Of a stretch of DNA of 35,929 nt, positions 14,753-23,423 are shown one piece after another. Origin of the DNA: Ruminococcus sp. (GTDB lineage Bacteria > Bacillota > Clostridia > Oscillospirales > Ruminococcaceae); NCBI GenBank assembly GCA_017935865.1, contig JAGBGT010000119.1:1-35929 (forward strand), in the 5' to 3' direction. Both the position numbers and the translations under genes were made by a program. The notes under the pieces were generated by a model. It saw nothing but the letters and a program-made list of their open reading frames with translations, did no database searches and was not told the DNA's origin. Positions within the stretch are counted from its first letter, which is position 1. Each line of letters starts with the position of its first letter.

Positions 14753-16591
14753 ATGTGTGGAATAGTAGGTTTTACAGGAACTGCTCAGGCGGCGCCTATA
14801 CTCCTTGACGGGCTTTCCAAGCTGGAGTATAGAGGATATGACTCAGCCGGAATTGCTGTCCGCGACGGAGACGGTGACACAACTGTCATTAAGGCTAAAG
14901 GCAAACTTGAGGTTCTGAAAAAAATGACGAACGACGGCAGCACTGTCAGCGGAAGCTGCGGTATCGGTCACACACGCTGGGCGACTCACGGCGAGCCATC
15001 CACCCTTAACGCACACCCCCATGCAAGCGACGACGAAAATGTTGTTGCTGTCCACAACGGCATCATCGAGAATTATCAGGAACTGAGGGAGAAGCTTTCA
15101 AAGAGCGGTTATACTTTTAAGTCACAGACGGACACAGAGGTCGCAGTCAAGCTGGTGGACTATTACTACAAGAAGTACAGCCTGGGTCCGGTGGACTCTA
15201 TCGCACGCGCTATGATCCGCATAAGAGGCTCTTACGCACTCTGCGTGATGTTCAGCGACTATCCCGGAGAGATCTATACTGCACGTAAGGACAGCCCCAT
15301 GATAATCGGTATTACAGGCGGCGAAACATATGTTGCGTCCGATGTTCCAGCCGTTCTGAAATACACCAGGAACGTTTACTATATCGGAAACATGGAAATT
15401 GCCAGGTTGGAAAAGGGCAAGGCTACTTTCTATGACATCGACCGCGAAGAGATCCAGAAGGAGCTTGTGGAGATCAAGTGGGATGCCGAGGCTGCTGAAA
15501 AGGGCGGCTATGAGCACTTTATGCTGAAAGAGATCCATGAGCAGCCAAAGGTGATAAAGGATACCATTAATTCCGTTGTCAAGGACGGCAGAATTGATTT
15601 CGGCGAGCATGGTCTTACAGACGAGGAAATGGCTGAGATCAGCCAGATCTACATTGTTGCCTGCGGTTCTGCATACCATGTAGGAATGACAGTTCAGTAC
15701 GTTGTGGAGGATCTCACCTCTATTCCGGTACGCGTGGAGCTTGCTTCGGAGTTCCGCTACAGAAAGATGAAGCTGGCGAAAAACAGCCTTGTTATTATCA
15801 TCAGCCAGTCCGGCGAGACAGCAGACAGCCTTGCTGCACTGCGGCTTTCAAAGGAAATGGGCGTAAAAACTTTCGGTATCGTCAATGTTGTCGGCTCGTC
15901 GATTGCTCGTGAGGCGGACAGCGTGTTCTACACTCTTGCCGGTCCGGAGATCTCGGTCGCCACAACAAAGGCGTACAGCACGCAGCTTATTGCAGGCTAT
16001 CTTCTGGCGATGCAGTTTGCGCTGGCGAGAGGCGAAATGGCTCAGGAGGAGTATGACAGGCTTCTTGCCGAGATGAATACGATCCCTGGAAAAATTGAAA
16101 AGATATTAGAGGACAAGGAGCGCATCCAGTGGTATGCCAATAAGCTTGCCGGATGCAAGGATGCTTTCTTTATCGGACGCGGAATAGACTATGCTATCGG
16201 TCTTGAGGGCAGCCTGAAAATGAAGGAGATCAGCTATATTCACTCCGAGGCGTATGCGGCAGGTGAGCTGAAGCACGGACCTATCAGCCTGATCGAGGAT
16301 AAGATTCCCGTTATCGGAATCCTTACTCAGCCGGATCTCTTTGAGAAAACCGTCAGCAATATGGTTGAGGTAAAGAGCCGCGGCGCATCTCTTATGGGAC
16401 TGACGACTTACGGCAATTACAGCATGGAGGATCTGGCGGATTTCACAGTTTATGTTCCACATACCGATCCGCATTTTGCAGGAAGTCTTTCTGTTATACC
16501 GCTCCAGCTTCTGGGATATTATGTTTCTGTGGCTAAGGGATATGACGTGGATAAGCCGAGAAATCTGGCGAAGAGCGTTACAGTTGAATAA
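14753..16591 (+). CDS. glmS: Glutamine-fructose-6-phosphate aminotransferase (isomerizing)
   Basis: Cytoplasmic enzyme of 612 residues making glucosamine-6-phosphate from fructose-6-phosphate and glutamine, the first committed step toward UDP-GlcNAc for peptidoglycan. It starts MCGIVGF, so Cys becomes the N-terminal nucleophile of the glutaminase domain once Met is removed. Other marks are GHTRWATHGEPS and the HNGIIENY segment. Two SIS sugar-isomerase domains follow (CGSAYHVGM, SQSGETADSL, and later GRGIDYAIGLEGSLKMKE, AGELKHGPISLIE), and the end is PRNLAKSVTVE as in the family. Start at 14753 is dictated by the Cys2 requirement and by CAGGAGGA upstream. Single-gene unit with a consensus promoter and terminator. 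No ribozyme is seen. Confidence 0.98.
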   Translation: MCGIVGFTGTAQAAPILLDGLSKLEYRGYDSAGIAVRDGDGDTTVIKAKGKLEVLKKMTNDGSTVSGSCGIGHTRWATHGEPSTLNAHPHASDDENVVAVHNGIIENYQELREKLSKSGYTFKSQTDTEVAVKLVDYYYKKYSLGPVDSIARAMIRIRGSYALCVMFSDYPGEIYTARKDSPMIIGITGGETYVASDVPAVLKYTRNVYYIGNMEIARLEKGKATFYDIDREEIQKELVEIKWDAEAAEKGGYEHFMLKEIHEQPKVIKDTINSVVKDGRIDFGEHGLTDEEMAEISQIYIVACGSAYHVGMTVQYVVEDLTSIPVRVELASEFRYRKMKLAKNSLVIIISQSGETADSLAALRLSKEMGVKTFGIVNVVGSSIAREADSVFYTLAGPEISVATTKAYSTQLIAGYLLAMQFALARGEMAQEEYDRLLAEMNTIPGKIEKILEDKERIQWYANKLAGCKDAFFIGRGIDYAIGLEGSLKMKEISYIHSEAYAAGELKHGPISLIEDKIPVIGILTQPDLFEKTVSNMVEVKSRGASLMGLTTYGNYSMEDLADFTVYVPHTDPHFAGSLSVIPLQLLGYYVSVAKGYDVDKPRNLAKSVTVE

Positions 16592-16631
16592 TAATCGGAG
16601 AACATTTTTAAATGGGGATGTCCTCTGATGC

Positions 16632-16664
16632 AAAAAACCACCGCCGGACGGACGGTGGTTTTTT
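16632..16664. terminator. Bidirectional terminator between glmS and the FkbM gene
   Basis: AAAAAACCACCG (16632-16643) pairs with CGGTGGTTTTTT (16653-16664). A T run follows the stem on both strands, so it can end glmS rightward and the FkbM-type gene, whose stop is at 16668, leftward. Confidence 0.9.
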
Positions 16665-16667
16665 TAT

Positions 16668-17732
16668 TCATAAAGTCGCATAAAGATTAGTTTCCCATGC
16701 CGGAATATAAAGCTGGTGTCTAATGAAAAGTCGATAATTCGGGTTTATAAGCTTTATCAGCAGCGGCAGCTCGAAAATATCTTCGTTTCTATGGTAAAGA
16801 GAGATCATAAGCTTAGGAGAGTAGCGTGCGATCGTATTCGCCGCACCCCATATTGCCTCACGCTCAAAGCCCTCCACGTCCATTTTTATGATGCTCGCCG
16901 CTTTTCCGCCGAGGATGCTGTCAACGGCACGGGCTGCTATCATGGTATCAGAGCTTGCGGAGATAGCCGACTGTCTGCCAGCCTTAGCCGCAAATGGCAG
17001 CTCGGTGTCCACACACCAGGCGGCGGCGTTGTGAGGATAAACCCTCGGCATACCATCCACAAACTTTGAAAGCTTTTTGAAATTCTTTCTGTCAGGTTCA
17101 AGAGCGAAAATGGAAGCATATCTTCCGTGTGTGAACTCCAGCAGCTCCTTGACGGTATCGCCGTTATACGCGCCTAAGTCCACATAGGTCTCATTCATGT
17201 TCGGCTTGATGATCTCGCGGTAGATCTCCGATTTCGGCGTTGTGACAGTAGACAGATAGTCGATATTTCCGCTGATCTTAAAATTGATTATATTCGCATA
17301 AACCTTACGTGAATAGTCATCTGCCAGGCTTTCGTAAACCTGGCGGATCTTCTGCTCATTGATGACGCAGTACTCATATGTGAAGAGTCCTCCGCCTGTA
17401 ACAGGCACATCGGGGACATAAAGGGTGTGGCGCGACGCAATTTCGTGGATCTTATCGACGATTTCCTGATATCCTGCGGCAAAAGCGAGAACGACAACAA
17501 AATCGTCTACCATTTCCTCAACTTCCGACAGCTTATGAACGCGGTAACCCTCAAAGGAATGACCGCGGACGAAATCATCGCTGGCAAAAATGCCGGAAAG
17601 CATGATGCCCCTCTGTCTGAACACCGACATGATCTTCAGCGCGCCGTCACCCATGCCATAAATAAAAATAGGTCTTGTTTCCGCTTTGAGCTTATCCCAA
17701 ACGGACTTTTTTTCTTTTATAAAGGAAAGCAT
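16668..17732 (-). CDS. FkbM family SAM-dependent methyltransferase
   Basis: Protein of 354 residues. The N-terminal part (about 1-110) has an alpha/beta nucleotide-binding look (IFIYGMGDGALKIMSVF, then DDFVVVLAFAAGYQEI), as found in several FkbM proteins tied to surface polysaccharides. The methyltransferase fold follows: cofactor motif YVDLGAYNGDTVKELL (near 184-199), ALEPDRKNFKKL, and the FkbM signature IIKMDVEGFEREAI. The family methylates hydroxyls on sugars or polyketides; here a glycan substrate is more likely, but no glycan cluster surrounds it. Start at 17732 is preceded by CGGAGTG. It follows the PH-domain gene by 30 bases and ends at a shared terminator. Confidence 0.87.
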   Translation of the reverse strand: MLSFIKEKKSVWDKLKAETRPIFIYGMGDGALKIMSVFRQRGIMLSGIFASDDFVRGHSFEGYRVHKLSEVEEMVDDFVVVLAFAAGYQEIVDKIHEIASRHTLYVPDVPVTGGGLFTYEYCVINEQKIRQVYESLADDYSRKVYANIINFKISGNIDYLSTVTTPKSEIYREIIKPNMNETYVDLGAYNGDTVKELLEFTHGRYASIFALEPDRKNFKKLSKFVDGMPRVYPHNAAAWCVDTELPFAAKAGRQSAISASSDTMIAARAVDSILGGKAASIIKMDVEGFEREAIWGAANTIARYSPKLMISLYHRNEDIFELPLLIKLINPNYRLFIRHQLYIPAWETNLYATL

Positions 17733-17762
17733 ACAACACTCCGTATAGTCAGATTAAGAAAA

Positions 17763-18173
17763 CTAAATTGCATCGCAGTCGCAGTCGTCGCCGTCATGGA
17801 CGTCATTGTGGTAGATTCCCACAAGGTCGCGTCCGCGGATATTGTACTGATCGCGCATGAGGTTCATGTATTTGTCAATGAGATTTGAGACTGCACGAAC
17901 CTGTTTCACGCTGTGAACGATTTTTTCCGGAGTATCCTTGTCCTTGCTGTGGATAGTAATTGTTCCACAGCCGAAAAGCCGCTGCCAGAATGATCTCTGC
18001 ACGCTTTTGTCGATTATTTTGTAGAGGTCGATCTCGTCCTCTTTAACGCTGAGCAGTCCTACACGGGTGATGAATTTGGTTTTCGTCAGGTAATAACGTG
18101 TAAATGACCATGGTAAGCCAAAAATCGTGCGCTTTTTGTCTGTCCACACGTAATCTATTTCGTTTTTCGACAT
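17763..18173 (-). CDS. Bacterial PH-domain (bPH2/YdbS-like) protein, soluble
   Basis: Protein of 136 residues with a pattern of the bacterial pleckstrin-homology-like family: FGLPWSFTRYYLTKTKFITRVGLLSVKEDEIDLYKIIDKSVQRSF, then GTITIHSKDKDTPEKIVHSVKQV. The strand order and the hydrophobic sites match bPH2, but there is no membrane segment. The last 25 residues are acidic and His/Cys-rich (HNDVHDGDDCDCDAI), possibly metal-binding or merely a tail. The start at 18173 is chosen for AAGGGAG upstream. It has its own promoter and a long stem-loop in the leader, and leads into the FkbM gene. The role is unknown. Confidence 0.75.
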   Translation of the reverse strand: MSKNEIDYVWTDKKRTIFGLPWSFTRYYLTKTKFITRVGLLSVKEDEIDLYKIIDKSVQRSFWQRLFGCGTITIHSKDKDTPEKIVHSVKQVRAVSNLIDKYMNLMRDQYNIRGRDLVGIYHNDVHDGDDCDCDAI

Positions 18174-18196
18174 AGTAAGACTCCCTTTCACCAGAC

Positions 18197-18245
18197 CTCC
18201 CCGGAAACCGAAAAGCTCTGTCAGCGCTTCCCGGTTTCCGAGGAG
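18197..18245 (-). promoter_or_regulatory. Long stem-loop in the 5' leader of the PH-domain gene
   Basis: CTCC (18197-18200) and CGGAAACCG (18202-18210) pair with CGGTTTCCG (18232-18240) and GGAG (18242-18245); an inner AAGC (18213-18216) pairs with GCTT (18226-18229). The structure lies between the promoter and the ribosome site, without a T run, so it looks like a leader structure rather than a terminator. Confidence 0.6.
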
Positions 18246-18275
18246 TCATATTTTTTCCGTACTTCCTCAACTATC

Positions 18276-18304
18276 ATTATACCACATTTTCCGACATAAG
18301 TCAA
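18276..18304 (-). promoter_or_regulatory. Promoter of the PH-domain/FkbM operon
   Basis: Minus strand: -35 TTGACT (18299-18304), 17-base spacer, -10 TATAAT (18276-18281). The start would be near 18268, giving a leader of about 95 bases. Confidence 0.85.
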
Positions 18305-18326
18305 CCGGATTTTGCGAAAAAATCAA

Positions 18327-18346
18327 AAGCTCCCGATCGGGAGCTT
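18327..18346 (-). terminator. Terminator after ftsH
   Basis: Perfect 20-base palindrome AAGCTCCCGATCGGGAGCTT; on the minus strand it is followed by TTGATTTTTT. It ends the six-gene operon just past the ftsH stop codon. Confidence 0.88.
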
Positions 18347-18352
18347 CTGATA

Positions 18353-20230
18353 CTATTCTTCGTCAGTGGAAACCTGCTGCTCAGCCTCTTCGGGGTCTAC
18401 ATTTTCGCCCTCCATAAGCTTCACAAAAGTATCGCCGTCAATTTTTTCATATTTCAGCAGATAGCCTGCAAGCTGGTGCATCTTGTCGGCATTGGCAGAA
18501 AGCAGCGCCTTGCACTTAGCATACGCATCTTCAATAATGCGGCGGATCTCTTCGTCTATTTCGGCTGCAACAGCTTCGCTGTAATTTCTGGTGTGACCGT
18601 AGTCCTTGCCCAGGAATACCTCATCGTTGTCCGAGCAGTAAACGACTGTGCCGATTTTCTCGGAGAAGCCGTATTTTGTAACCATATTTCTGGCAGTGCT
18701 TGTGGCACGCTCAATATCGTTTGACGCTCCTGTGCAGATGTCGTCCAGGAATATTTCCTCCGCAACACGTCCGCCGAGAAGCATGATAAGCTGCTCGCTC
18801 ATCTGCGTTCTGGAAACGTGCATATCGTCGGTGTCCGGACGCGTAACTGTCAGACCTGCTGCCATTCCGCGCTGTATGATCGTAACCTGATGCACCTTGT
18901 CCTGAGTCGGCAGATTATATGCCGCAACCGCGTGACCTGCTTCGTGATAGGCAGTGACCTTTTTGTCATGTTCGGTAACAATCCTCGACTTTTTCTCCGG
19001 ACCTGCAATAACTTTCATGGTGGCTTCTTCAATGTCCTTTTCCGTGATCGCCATTCTGTTGCTTCTTGCGGCAAGAAGAGCAGCCTCATTAAGCAGATTT
19101 TCCAGGTCAGCGCCTGTAAAGCCCTGAGTCGTCTGGGCGATTATTTTCAGATCAACATCCGGCGCAAACGGCTTGTTCTTGGCGTGGACGTTCAGTATTT
19201 CCTCACGGCCCTTTACATCGGGATATCCCACAACGATCTGTCTGTCAAATCTGCCGGGGCGGAGGAGTGCCGGGTCGAGAATATCGCGGCGGTTGGTGGC
19301 TGCGATAACGATAACGTTTTCGTTGCCGGTGAAGCCGTCCATTTCGACAAGAAGCTGGTTCAGGGTCTGCTCACGTTCGTCGTGGCCGCCGCCGAGACCT
19401 GCGCCTCTGTGTCTGCCCACCGCGTCGATCTCGTCAATGAAAATAATAGCCGGAGCATTTTTCTTCGCCTGCTCGAAAAGGTCTCTCACTCTGGAGGCGC
19501 CTACACCCACGAACATCTCCACGAAATCCGAGCCGGAGATAGGGAAGAACGGGCATCCTGCCTCGCCGGCAACAGCTCTTGCGAGGAGTGTCTTACCTGT
19601 TCCGGGAGGTCCGAGCAGCAGAACGCCGCTGGGGATCTTTGCGCCGATGCTGGCATATTTCTTCGGATTTTTCAGGAAGTCAACGATTTCCTCAAGTTCC
19701 TGTTTTTCCTCATCCGCACCTGCGACGTCTTTGAACGTCGCCTTTTTGCCCTCCGCCTGATTTTTCAGCGTGGCTTTGCCAAAACTGCTGTATTTTCCGC
19801 CGCCGCCGCTCTGACGCATCATGAAGTAGAGAATGAAAATTCCCAGTCCTATGGTGATAACGACCGGAATAAGGGACAGAAGCCACGATCTGTCGGTTAT
19901 CTTGATATAGTTCTGTTTCAGCGGAGCATCCGCATATTTCTTGTTGTATTCCTGGCGGTAATCCTCGGTATCATCAAGGAAAAGCTGAACGTTCGGGACT
20001 TCATACTTATGCACAGTATCATCGTCACGAAGCATATATTTCAGTTCACCGGTACCCAGATCCAGCTCATATTCAGCCACCTCGAAGTCATCAAAATGCT
20101 TGATTACCTCGGTATACTGAACCTGCTCACCCGTACCTCCCATTTTGGAAATGACAAAATAGATGCAGATCACGGATAGAATTATAAAGAGTAAATAAGT
20201 AAAGACTCCTCTGTTTTTCTTTGGTGTCAA
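18353..20230 (-). CDS. ftsH: ATP-dependent zinc metalloprotease FtsH
   Basis: Membrane-bound hexameric AAA+ protease of 625 residues that extracts and degrades unassembled or damaged membrane proteins and some soluble regulators. Two membrane segments (about 9-27 and 117-137) bracket an extracellular domain. The AAA module carries Walker A GPPGTGKT (207-214), Walker B IIFIDEID (262-269) and the second-region-of-homology arginines (RPGRFDR). The zinc site is HEAGH (429-433). The C-terminal tail is acidic. The start codon is TTG at 20230, supported by AAAGGAG eight bases upstream. It follows tilS with a single-base gap, so is probably translationally coupled. The hpt gene often found between tilS and ftsH is absent here. 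Terminator follows at once. Confidence 0.97.
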   Translation of the reverse strand: MTPKKNRGVFTYLLFIILSVICIYFVISKMGGTGEQVQYTEVIKHFDDFEVAEYELDLGTGELKYMLRDDDTVHKYEVPNVQLFLDDTEDYRQEYNKKYADAPLKQNYIKITDRSWLLSLIPVVITIGLGIFILYFMMRQSGGGGKYSSFGKATLKNQAEGKKATFKDVAGADEEKQELEEIVDFLKNPKKYASIGAKIPSGVLLLGPPGTGKTLLARAVAGEAGCPFFPISGSDFVEMFVGVGASRVRDLFEQAKKNAPAIIFIDEIDAVGRHRGAGLGGGHDEREQTLNQLLVEMDGFTGNENVIVIAATNRRDILDPALLRPGRFDRQIVVGYPDVKGREEILNVHAKNKPFAPDVDLKIIAQTTQGFTGADLENLLNEAALLAARSNRMAITEKDIEEATMKVIAGPEKKSRIVTEHDKKVTAYHEAGHAVAAYNLPTQDKVHQVTIIQRGMAAGLTVTRPDTDDMHVSRTQMSEQLIMLLGGRVAEEIFLDDICTGASNDIERATSTARNMVTKYGFSEKIGTVVYCSDNDEVFLGKDYGHTRNYSEAVAAEIDEEIRRIIEDAYAKCKALLSANADKMHQLAGYLLKYEKIDGDTFVKLMEGENVDPEEAEQQVSTDEE

Positions 20231-20231
20231 A

Positions 20232-21602
20232 TCACGATCTCCTTTCTTCCCTCAAAACCGTTATTTCCAGCAGCCGCCGGGTATTTTCGTCCGGACAGAC
20301 GCGCTGGGCAATACCGATCTCATCTCCATATACTGTTCCCTCCTCGTCCTCGATAAAGTGGATGAAAGGTCTGAGAGATGCGGGAATTTGTTCGTTTATT
20401 AATTTTTTTACGGACGAAGTAAAGTTCCGTCCTTTAAGCTGTATTCTGTCGCCGTTTTTCCGGTTTCTGACAACAGCTCTTCCTATAATTTTATCATAAT
20501 CCAGCCAATTAATTGTGGAATTTTTGTGAACAAACGAAATTTTCTCCATATTATCACATTCCACAAGCCGGCAAAGAAGCATATGACCGTCAAAGAGCCT
20601 GTTTTCTCCGATTTGAAGCGGACGGCAGATCTTCTCCGGATTTTTTTTAGCGGGAATTTTTTTCAGCAAGACCGTCTTACCGTCAGAGATGAGAAAAAGA
20701 TCTCCCGAAATATTGATCTTTCCTCCGCCGACTGCGATTTTTTCCCATTCCGCAAGCTTTTTCTCCGAGATCAGCGACCCGTTGGACGGGATATTCTCAC
20801 ACACCAGCCGTGATATGCACCGTCGCCGGATGACCTGGGGATAGGCGGAAATGCCGTGAAGTGAGGCGTCTCCCAGGCAGCTTTTGTATACGTTTTGCGT
20901 CTCGGATTCTATGAGATCGTTTTCGCTCCGCAGCACTCTGGCAGTTCCCACGGCAGTCTCCGTCAGAGAGCCGTTTATCTGCTTTAAAACGGGAATGACG
21001 TTGTGCCGGAGCTTGTTTCGGGTATAATCATCTGAAAGATTGGTGCTGTCGGTAACGAAGCCCTGACCGCATTCCAGGAGATAGCTTTCGATCTCACGGC
21101 GGCTGACAGCCAGAAGCGGTCTGATGATATTGCCGCGGACAGGCGGAATACCTGCAATTCCCTTTATTCCGGAGCCGCGGACAAGATTAAGCAGCATTGT
21201 CTCCAGGTTGTCGTCGGCATTGTGAGCAGTGGCTATTTTCTTTCCGCCGGAAACTGACGAAAAAACAGTGTAACGCATATCACGGGCTGCCTCCTCCACG
21301 GAAATGGAGGCTTTTTCCGCAAAGCTTTTCACGTCGCACCGTTCCGAATGGAAAGGGACTCCAAGCTCACCGCACAGTCTGCGGCAGAAATCCTCGTCGC
21401 CGTCGCTTTCATCGCCTCGGAGACAGTGATTAACATGAACGGCTTCCACAGAAAAATCCATTTCCGCCGAGAGTTTCAAAAGAGCTGTCAGCAGACAGAC
21501 GCTGTCCGCACCGCCCGAAAGACCGCAGACGATCGTATCGCCGGGGCTTACCATATTGTATTCAAGGCATATTGCCTTTATTTTATCAAGAACACCGCTC
21601 AT
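20232..21602 (-). CDS. tilS: tRNA(Ile)-lysidine synthetase
   Basis: Enzyme of 456 residues that attaches lysine to C34 of the minor isoleucine tRNA (CAU anticodon) using ATP, converting codon reading from AUG to AUA. The N-terminal PP-loop motif SGGADS (29-34) and the HNADDNLET motif of the catalytic core are visible; a linker and a C-terminal domain with NWLDYDKIIGRAVVRNRKNGDRIQLKG fit the TilS type. The ATG at 21602 is chosen because CCGGAGG lies upstream and the PP-loop then sits at the usual distance; the longer frame would overlap dnaB. It begins one base after the dnaB stop. An essential gene. Confidence 0.95.
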   Translation of the reverse strand: MSGVLDKIKAICLEYNMVSPGDTIVCGLSGGADSVCLLTALLKLSAEMDFSVEAVHVNHCLRGDESDGDEDFCRRLCGELGVPFHSERCDVKSFAEKASISVEEAARDMRYTVFSSVSGGKKIATAHNADDNLETMLLNLVRGSGIKGIAGIPPVRGNIIRPLLAVSRREIESYLLECGQGFVTDSTNLSDDYTRNKLRHNVIPVLKQINGSLTETAVGTARVLRSENDLIESETQNVYKSCLGDASLHGISAYPQVIRRRCISRLVCENIPSNGSLISEKKLAEWEKIAVGGGKINISGDLFLISDGKTVLLKKIPAKKNPEKICRPLQIGENRLFDGHMLLCRLVECDNMEKISFVHKNSTINWLDYDKIIGRAVVRNRKNGDRIQLKGRNFTSSVKKLINEQIPASLRPFIHFIEDEEGTVYGDEIGIAQRVCPDENTRRLLEITVLREERRS

Positions 21603-21603
21603 A

Positions 21604-22959
21604 TTATGCCTCCGGCGGCGCAGTATATTCAGGATCAGAGAACCTGGTGAACTGACCGTTCCAGACAAGCTTCACCTTTCCGGTCTCGCCGTGTCTGTTT
21701 TTGGATATAATGCACTCCGAGATGTTTTTTTCTGCCGTGTCCGGGTTATAGTAGTCGTCGCGGTAGAGAAAAAGGACGATGTCCGCATCCTGCTCGATAG
21801 AGCCGGATTCACGCAGATCTGACATGACCGGGCGCTTATCCGGACGGCTGTCAACAGCTCTGGAAAGCTGAGAAAGAAGCAGAATAGGCACATCCAGCTC
21901 TTTCGCCATAAGTTTGAGCTGACGAGTGATCTCGGAAATGACCTGTACTCTGTTGTCCGACCGCGAGGACGAACCCATAAGCTGCAAATAGTCTATAACG
22001 ACAAGCCCGAGGTTTTCCACCCGGCGGAGCTTCGCTTTCATTTGCTGAACGGTAATGCTGCCGGTGTCGTCAATATACATATGGAGGGTGCTCAGGAATG
22101 AAGCGCTTGCCGCCAGCCGCACCCACTGCTCCGTGGTGATCCTGCCGCTTCTCAGGGCGGAGGATTCAATGAGAGATTCGGTTGAAAGCAGACGTGTAGC
22201 CAACTGCTCCTTGCCCATCTCCAGGTTGAATACGACCACGTTCTTGTCGCTTCGTTTCGCAACATTTGTCGCGATATTCATGGCGAACGAGGTCTTTCCC
22301 ATGGCAGGACGGGCGGCGATGATTATAAGGTCTGATTTGTTCAGTCCCGAGGTTATCTCGTCCAGCTTTGAAAAGCCGCTTCGGGCAGCCATATACTTTT
22401 CTCTGTCCTCGCCGGTGATCTTGCCCAGCCTGTCGTATGCCTCCAGAACGGCGTCGGAAATATGCGCCAGACCGGTTACATTTCTGCCCTGGCGTATGTT
22501 GTAGATCTTCTGCTCAGCCGAGTCGATGAGCAGCTCCGCATCCTGTTCAGCCTCACGGACTTCCTCCAGAATGGAGCGGGCGGTGTAGCCCAGGGCGCGG
22601 ATGTAGTACTTGTCGGCGACGATCTTGCAGTAGCTGTCCACGTTTAGAACGGTAGGGAGAGTCCCTGCGATCTCGGAGAGATAGCGTTTTCCGTCCGCGG
22701 CGGATTCAAAAACGTGCTCCTTGACCGCCTCGTTGAGCAAGGTGACAACGTCAACGTTGACGCCGCCGGTGAACATCCTTGAAATTATGGAAAAGAGCTT
22801 TTTGTGGTTCTCACTGTAGAAGTAGTCCGGCTTCAGTTTCTCCAGCACCTGGGGCAGGACGGACGGGTCGGCAAGAACAGAGCCGATAACCGACTGCTCC
22901 GCCTCTATGCTGTGGGCGAACTCTCCCGGATCAAGGGCAAAGGACGCCGTTTCGCTCAT
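21604..22959 (-). CDS. dnaB: Replicative DNA helicase
   Basis: Hexameric 5'-3' helicase of 451 residues that unwinds the replication fork. The N-terminal domain (about 10-110; [13 protein letters not shown]) is followed by a linker and the RecA-like motor with Walker A ARPAMGKT (216-223), Walker [11 protein letters not shown] (about 312-321) and the [23 protein letters not shown] region. No intein insertion is seen at the usual site. Its ATG overlaps the rplI stop as ATGA. The rplI-dnaB pairing is common in Firmicutes (there often called dnaC). Confidence 0.97.
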   Translation of the reverse strand: MSETASFALDPGEFAHSIEAEQSVIGSVLADPSVLPQVLEKLKPDYFYSENHKKLFSIISRMFTGGVNVDVVTLLNEAVKEHVFESAADGKRYLSEIAGTLPTVLNVDSYCKIVADKYYIRALGYTARSILEEVREAEQDAELLIDSAEQKIYNIRQGRNVTGLAHISDAVLEAYDRLGKITGEDREKYMAARSGFSKLDEITSGLNKSDLIIIAARPAMGKTSFAMNIATNVAKRSDKNVVVFNLEMGKEQLATRLLSTESLIESSALRSGRITTEQWVRLAASASFLSTLHMYIDDTGSITVQQMKAKLRRVENLGLVVIDYLQLMGSSSRSDNRVQVISEITRQLKLMAKELDVPILLLSQLSRAVDSRPDKRPVMSDLRESGSIEQDADIVLFLYRDDYYNPDTAEKNISECIISKNRHGETGKVKLVWNGQFTRFSDPEYTAPPEA

Positions 22960-23402
22960 CCCTCTGTCACCTCAACATCGACCTCGGCGGAAATGCCTGT
23001 AAACAGCTTTATGACCGCCTTATATGTGCCGAAATTCTTTATATCCGTGCTGAGCGAGATCTTCTTCTTGTCGGTTTTTACTCCCAGTTGAGCTTCGAGG
23101 GCGTCGGCAACATGGGCTGCTGTGACCGAGCCGAAAAGTCTGTCGTTAGATCCGGCTTTTGCCTTTATCACGAGCTTTTTGCCCTTGATTTTTGCGGCAG
23201 CCTCTTCCGCGGCTTTTTTCTCCGTGTCGAACTTGAACTGAGCCGATGACTTCTGTCCCTCGAGCTTCGTCATATTTTCGGGAGTAGCCTCTACTGCCAG
23301 ACCCTTTGGCAGCAGCATATTCCTGGCGTAGCCGTCGGCAACGTTCTTGACCTCGCCCTTTTTACCTGAGCCTTTAACATCTTGCAAATAAATTACCTTC
23401 AT
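22956..23402 (-). CDS. rplI: 50S ribosomal protein L9
   Basis: Two-domain ribosomal protein of 148 residues that binds 23S rRNA near the L1 stalk base. The N-terminal domain shows the family signature ([18 protein letters not shown], then [17 protein letters not shown]); a long helix ([20 protein letters not shown]) links to the C-terminal domain ([19 protein letters not shown]). Usual length. The start at 23402 has AAAGGA upstream. It sits between gdpP and dnaB and overlaps dnaB by four bases. Confidence 0.98.
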   Translation of the reverse strand: MKVIYLQDVKGSGKKGEVKNVADGYARNMLLPKGLAVEATPENMTKLEGQKSSAQFKFDTEKKAAEEAAAKIKGKKLVIKAKAGSNDRLFGSVTAAHVADALEAQLGVKTDKKKISLSTDIKNFGTYKAVIKLFTGISAEVDVEVTEG

Positions 23403-23423
23403 AATAAATTATCCTTTCAAAAA

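Noticed and set aside
18818-20179. 453-codon open frame antisense to ftsH
   Set aside because: No family resemblance, no ribosome site, and it is opposite a conserved gene.
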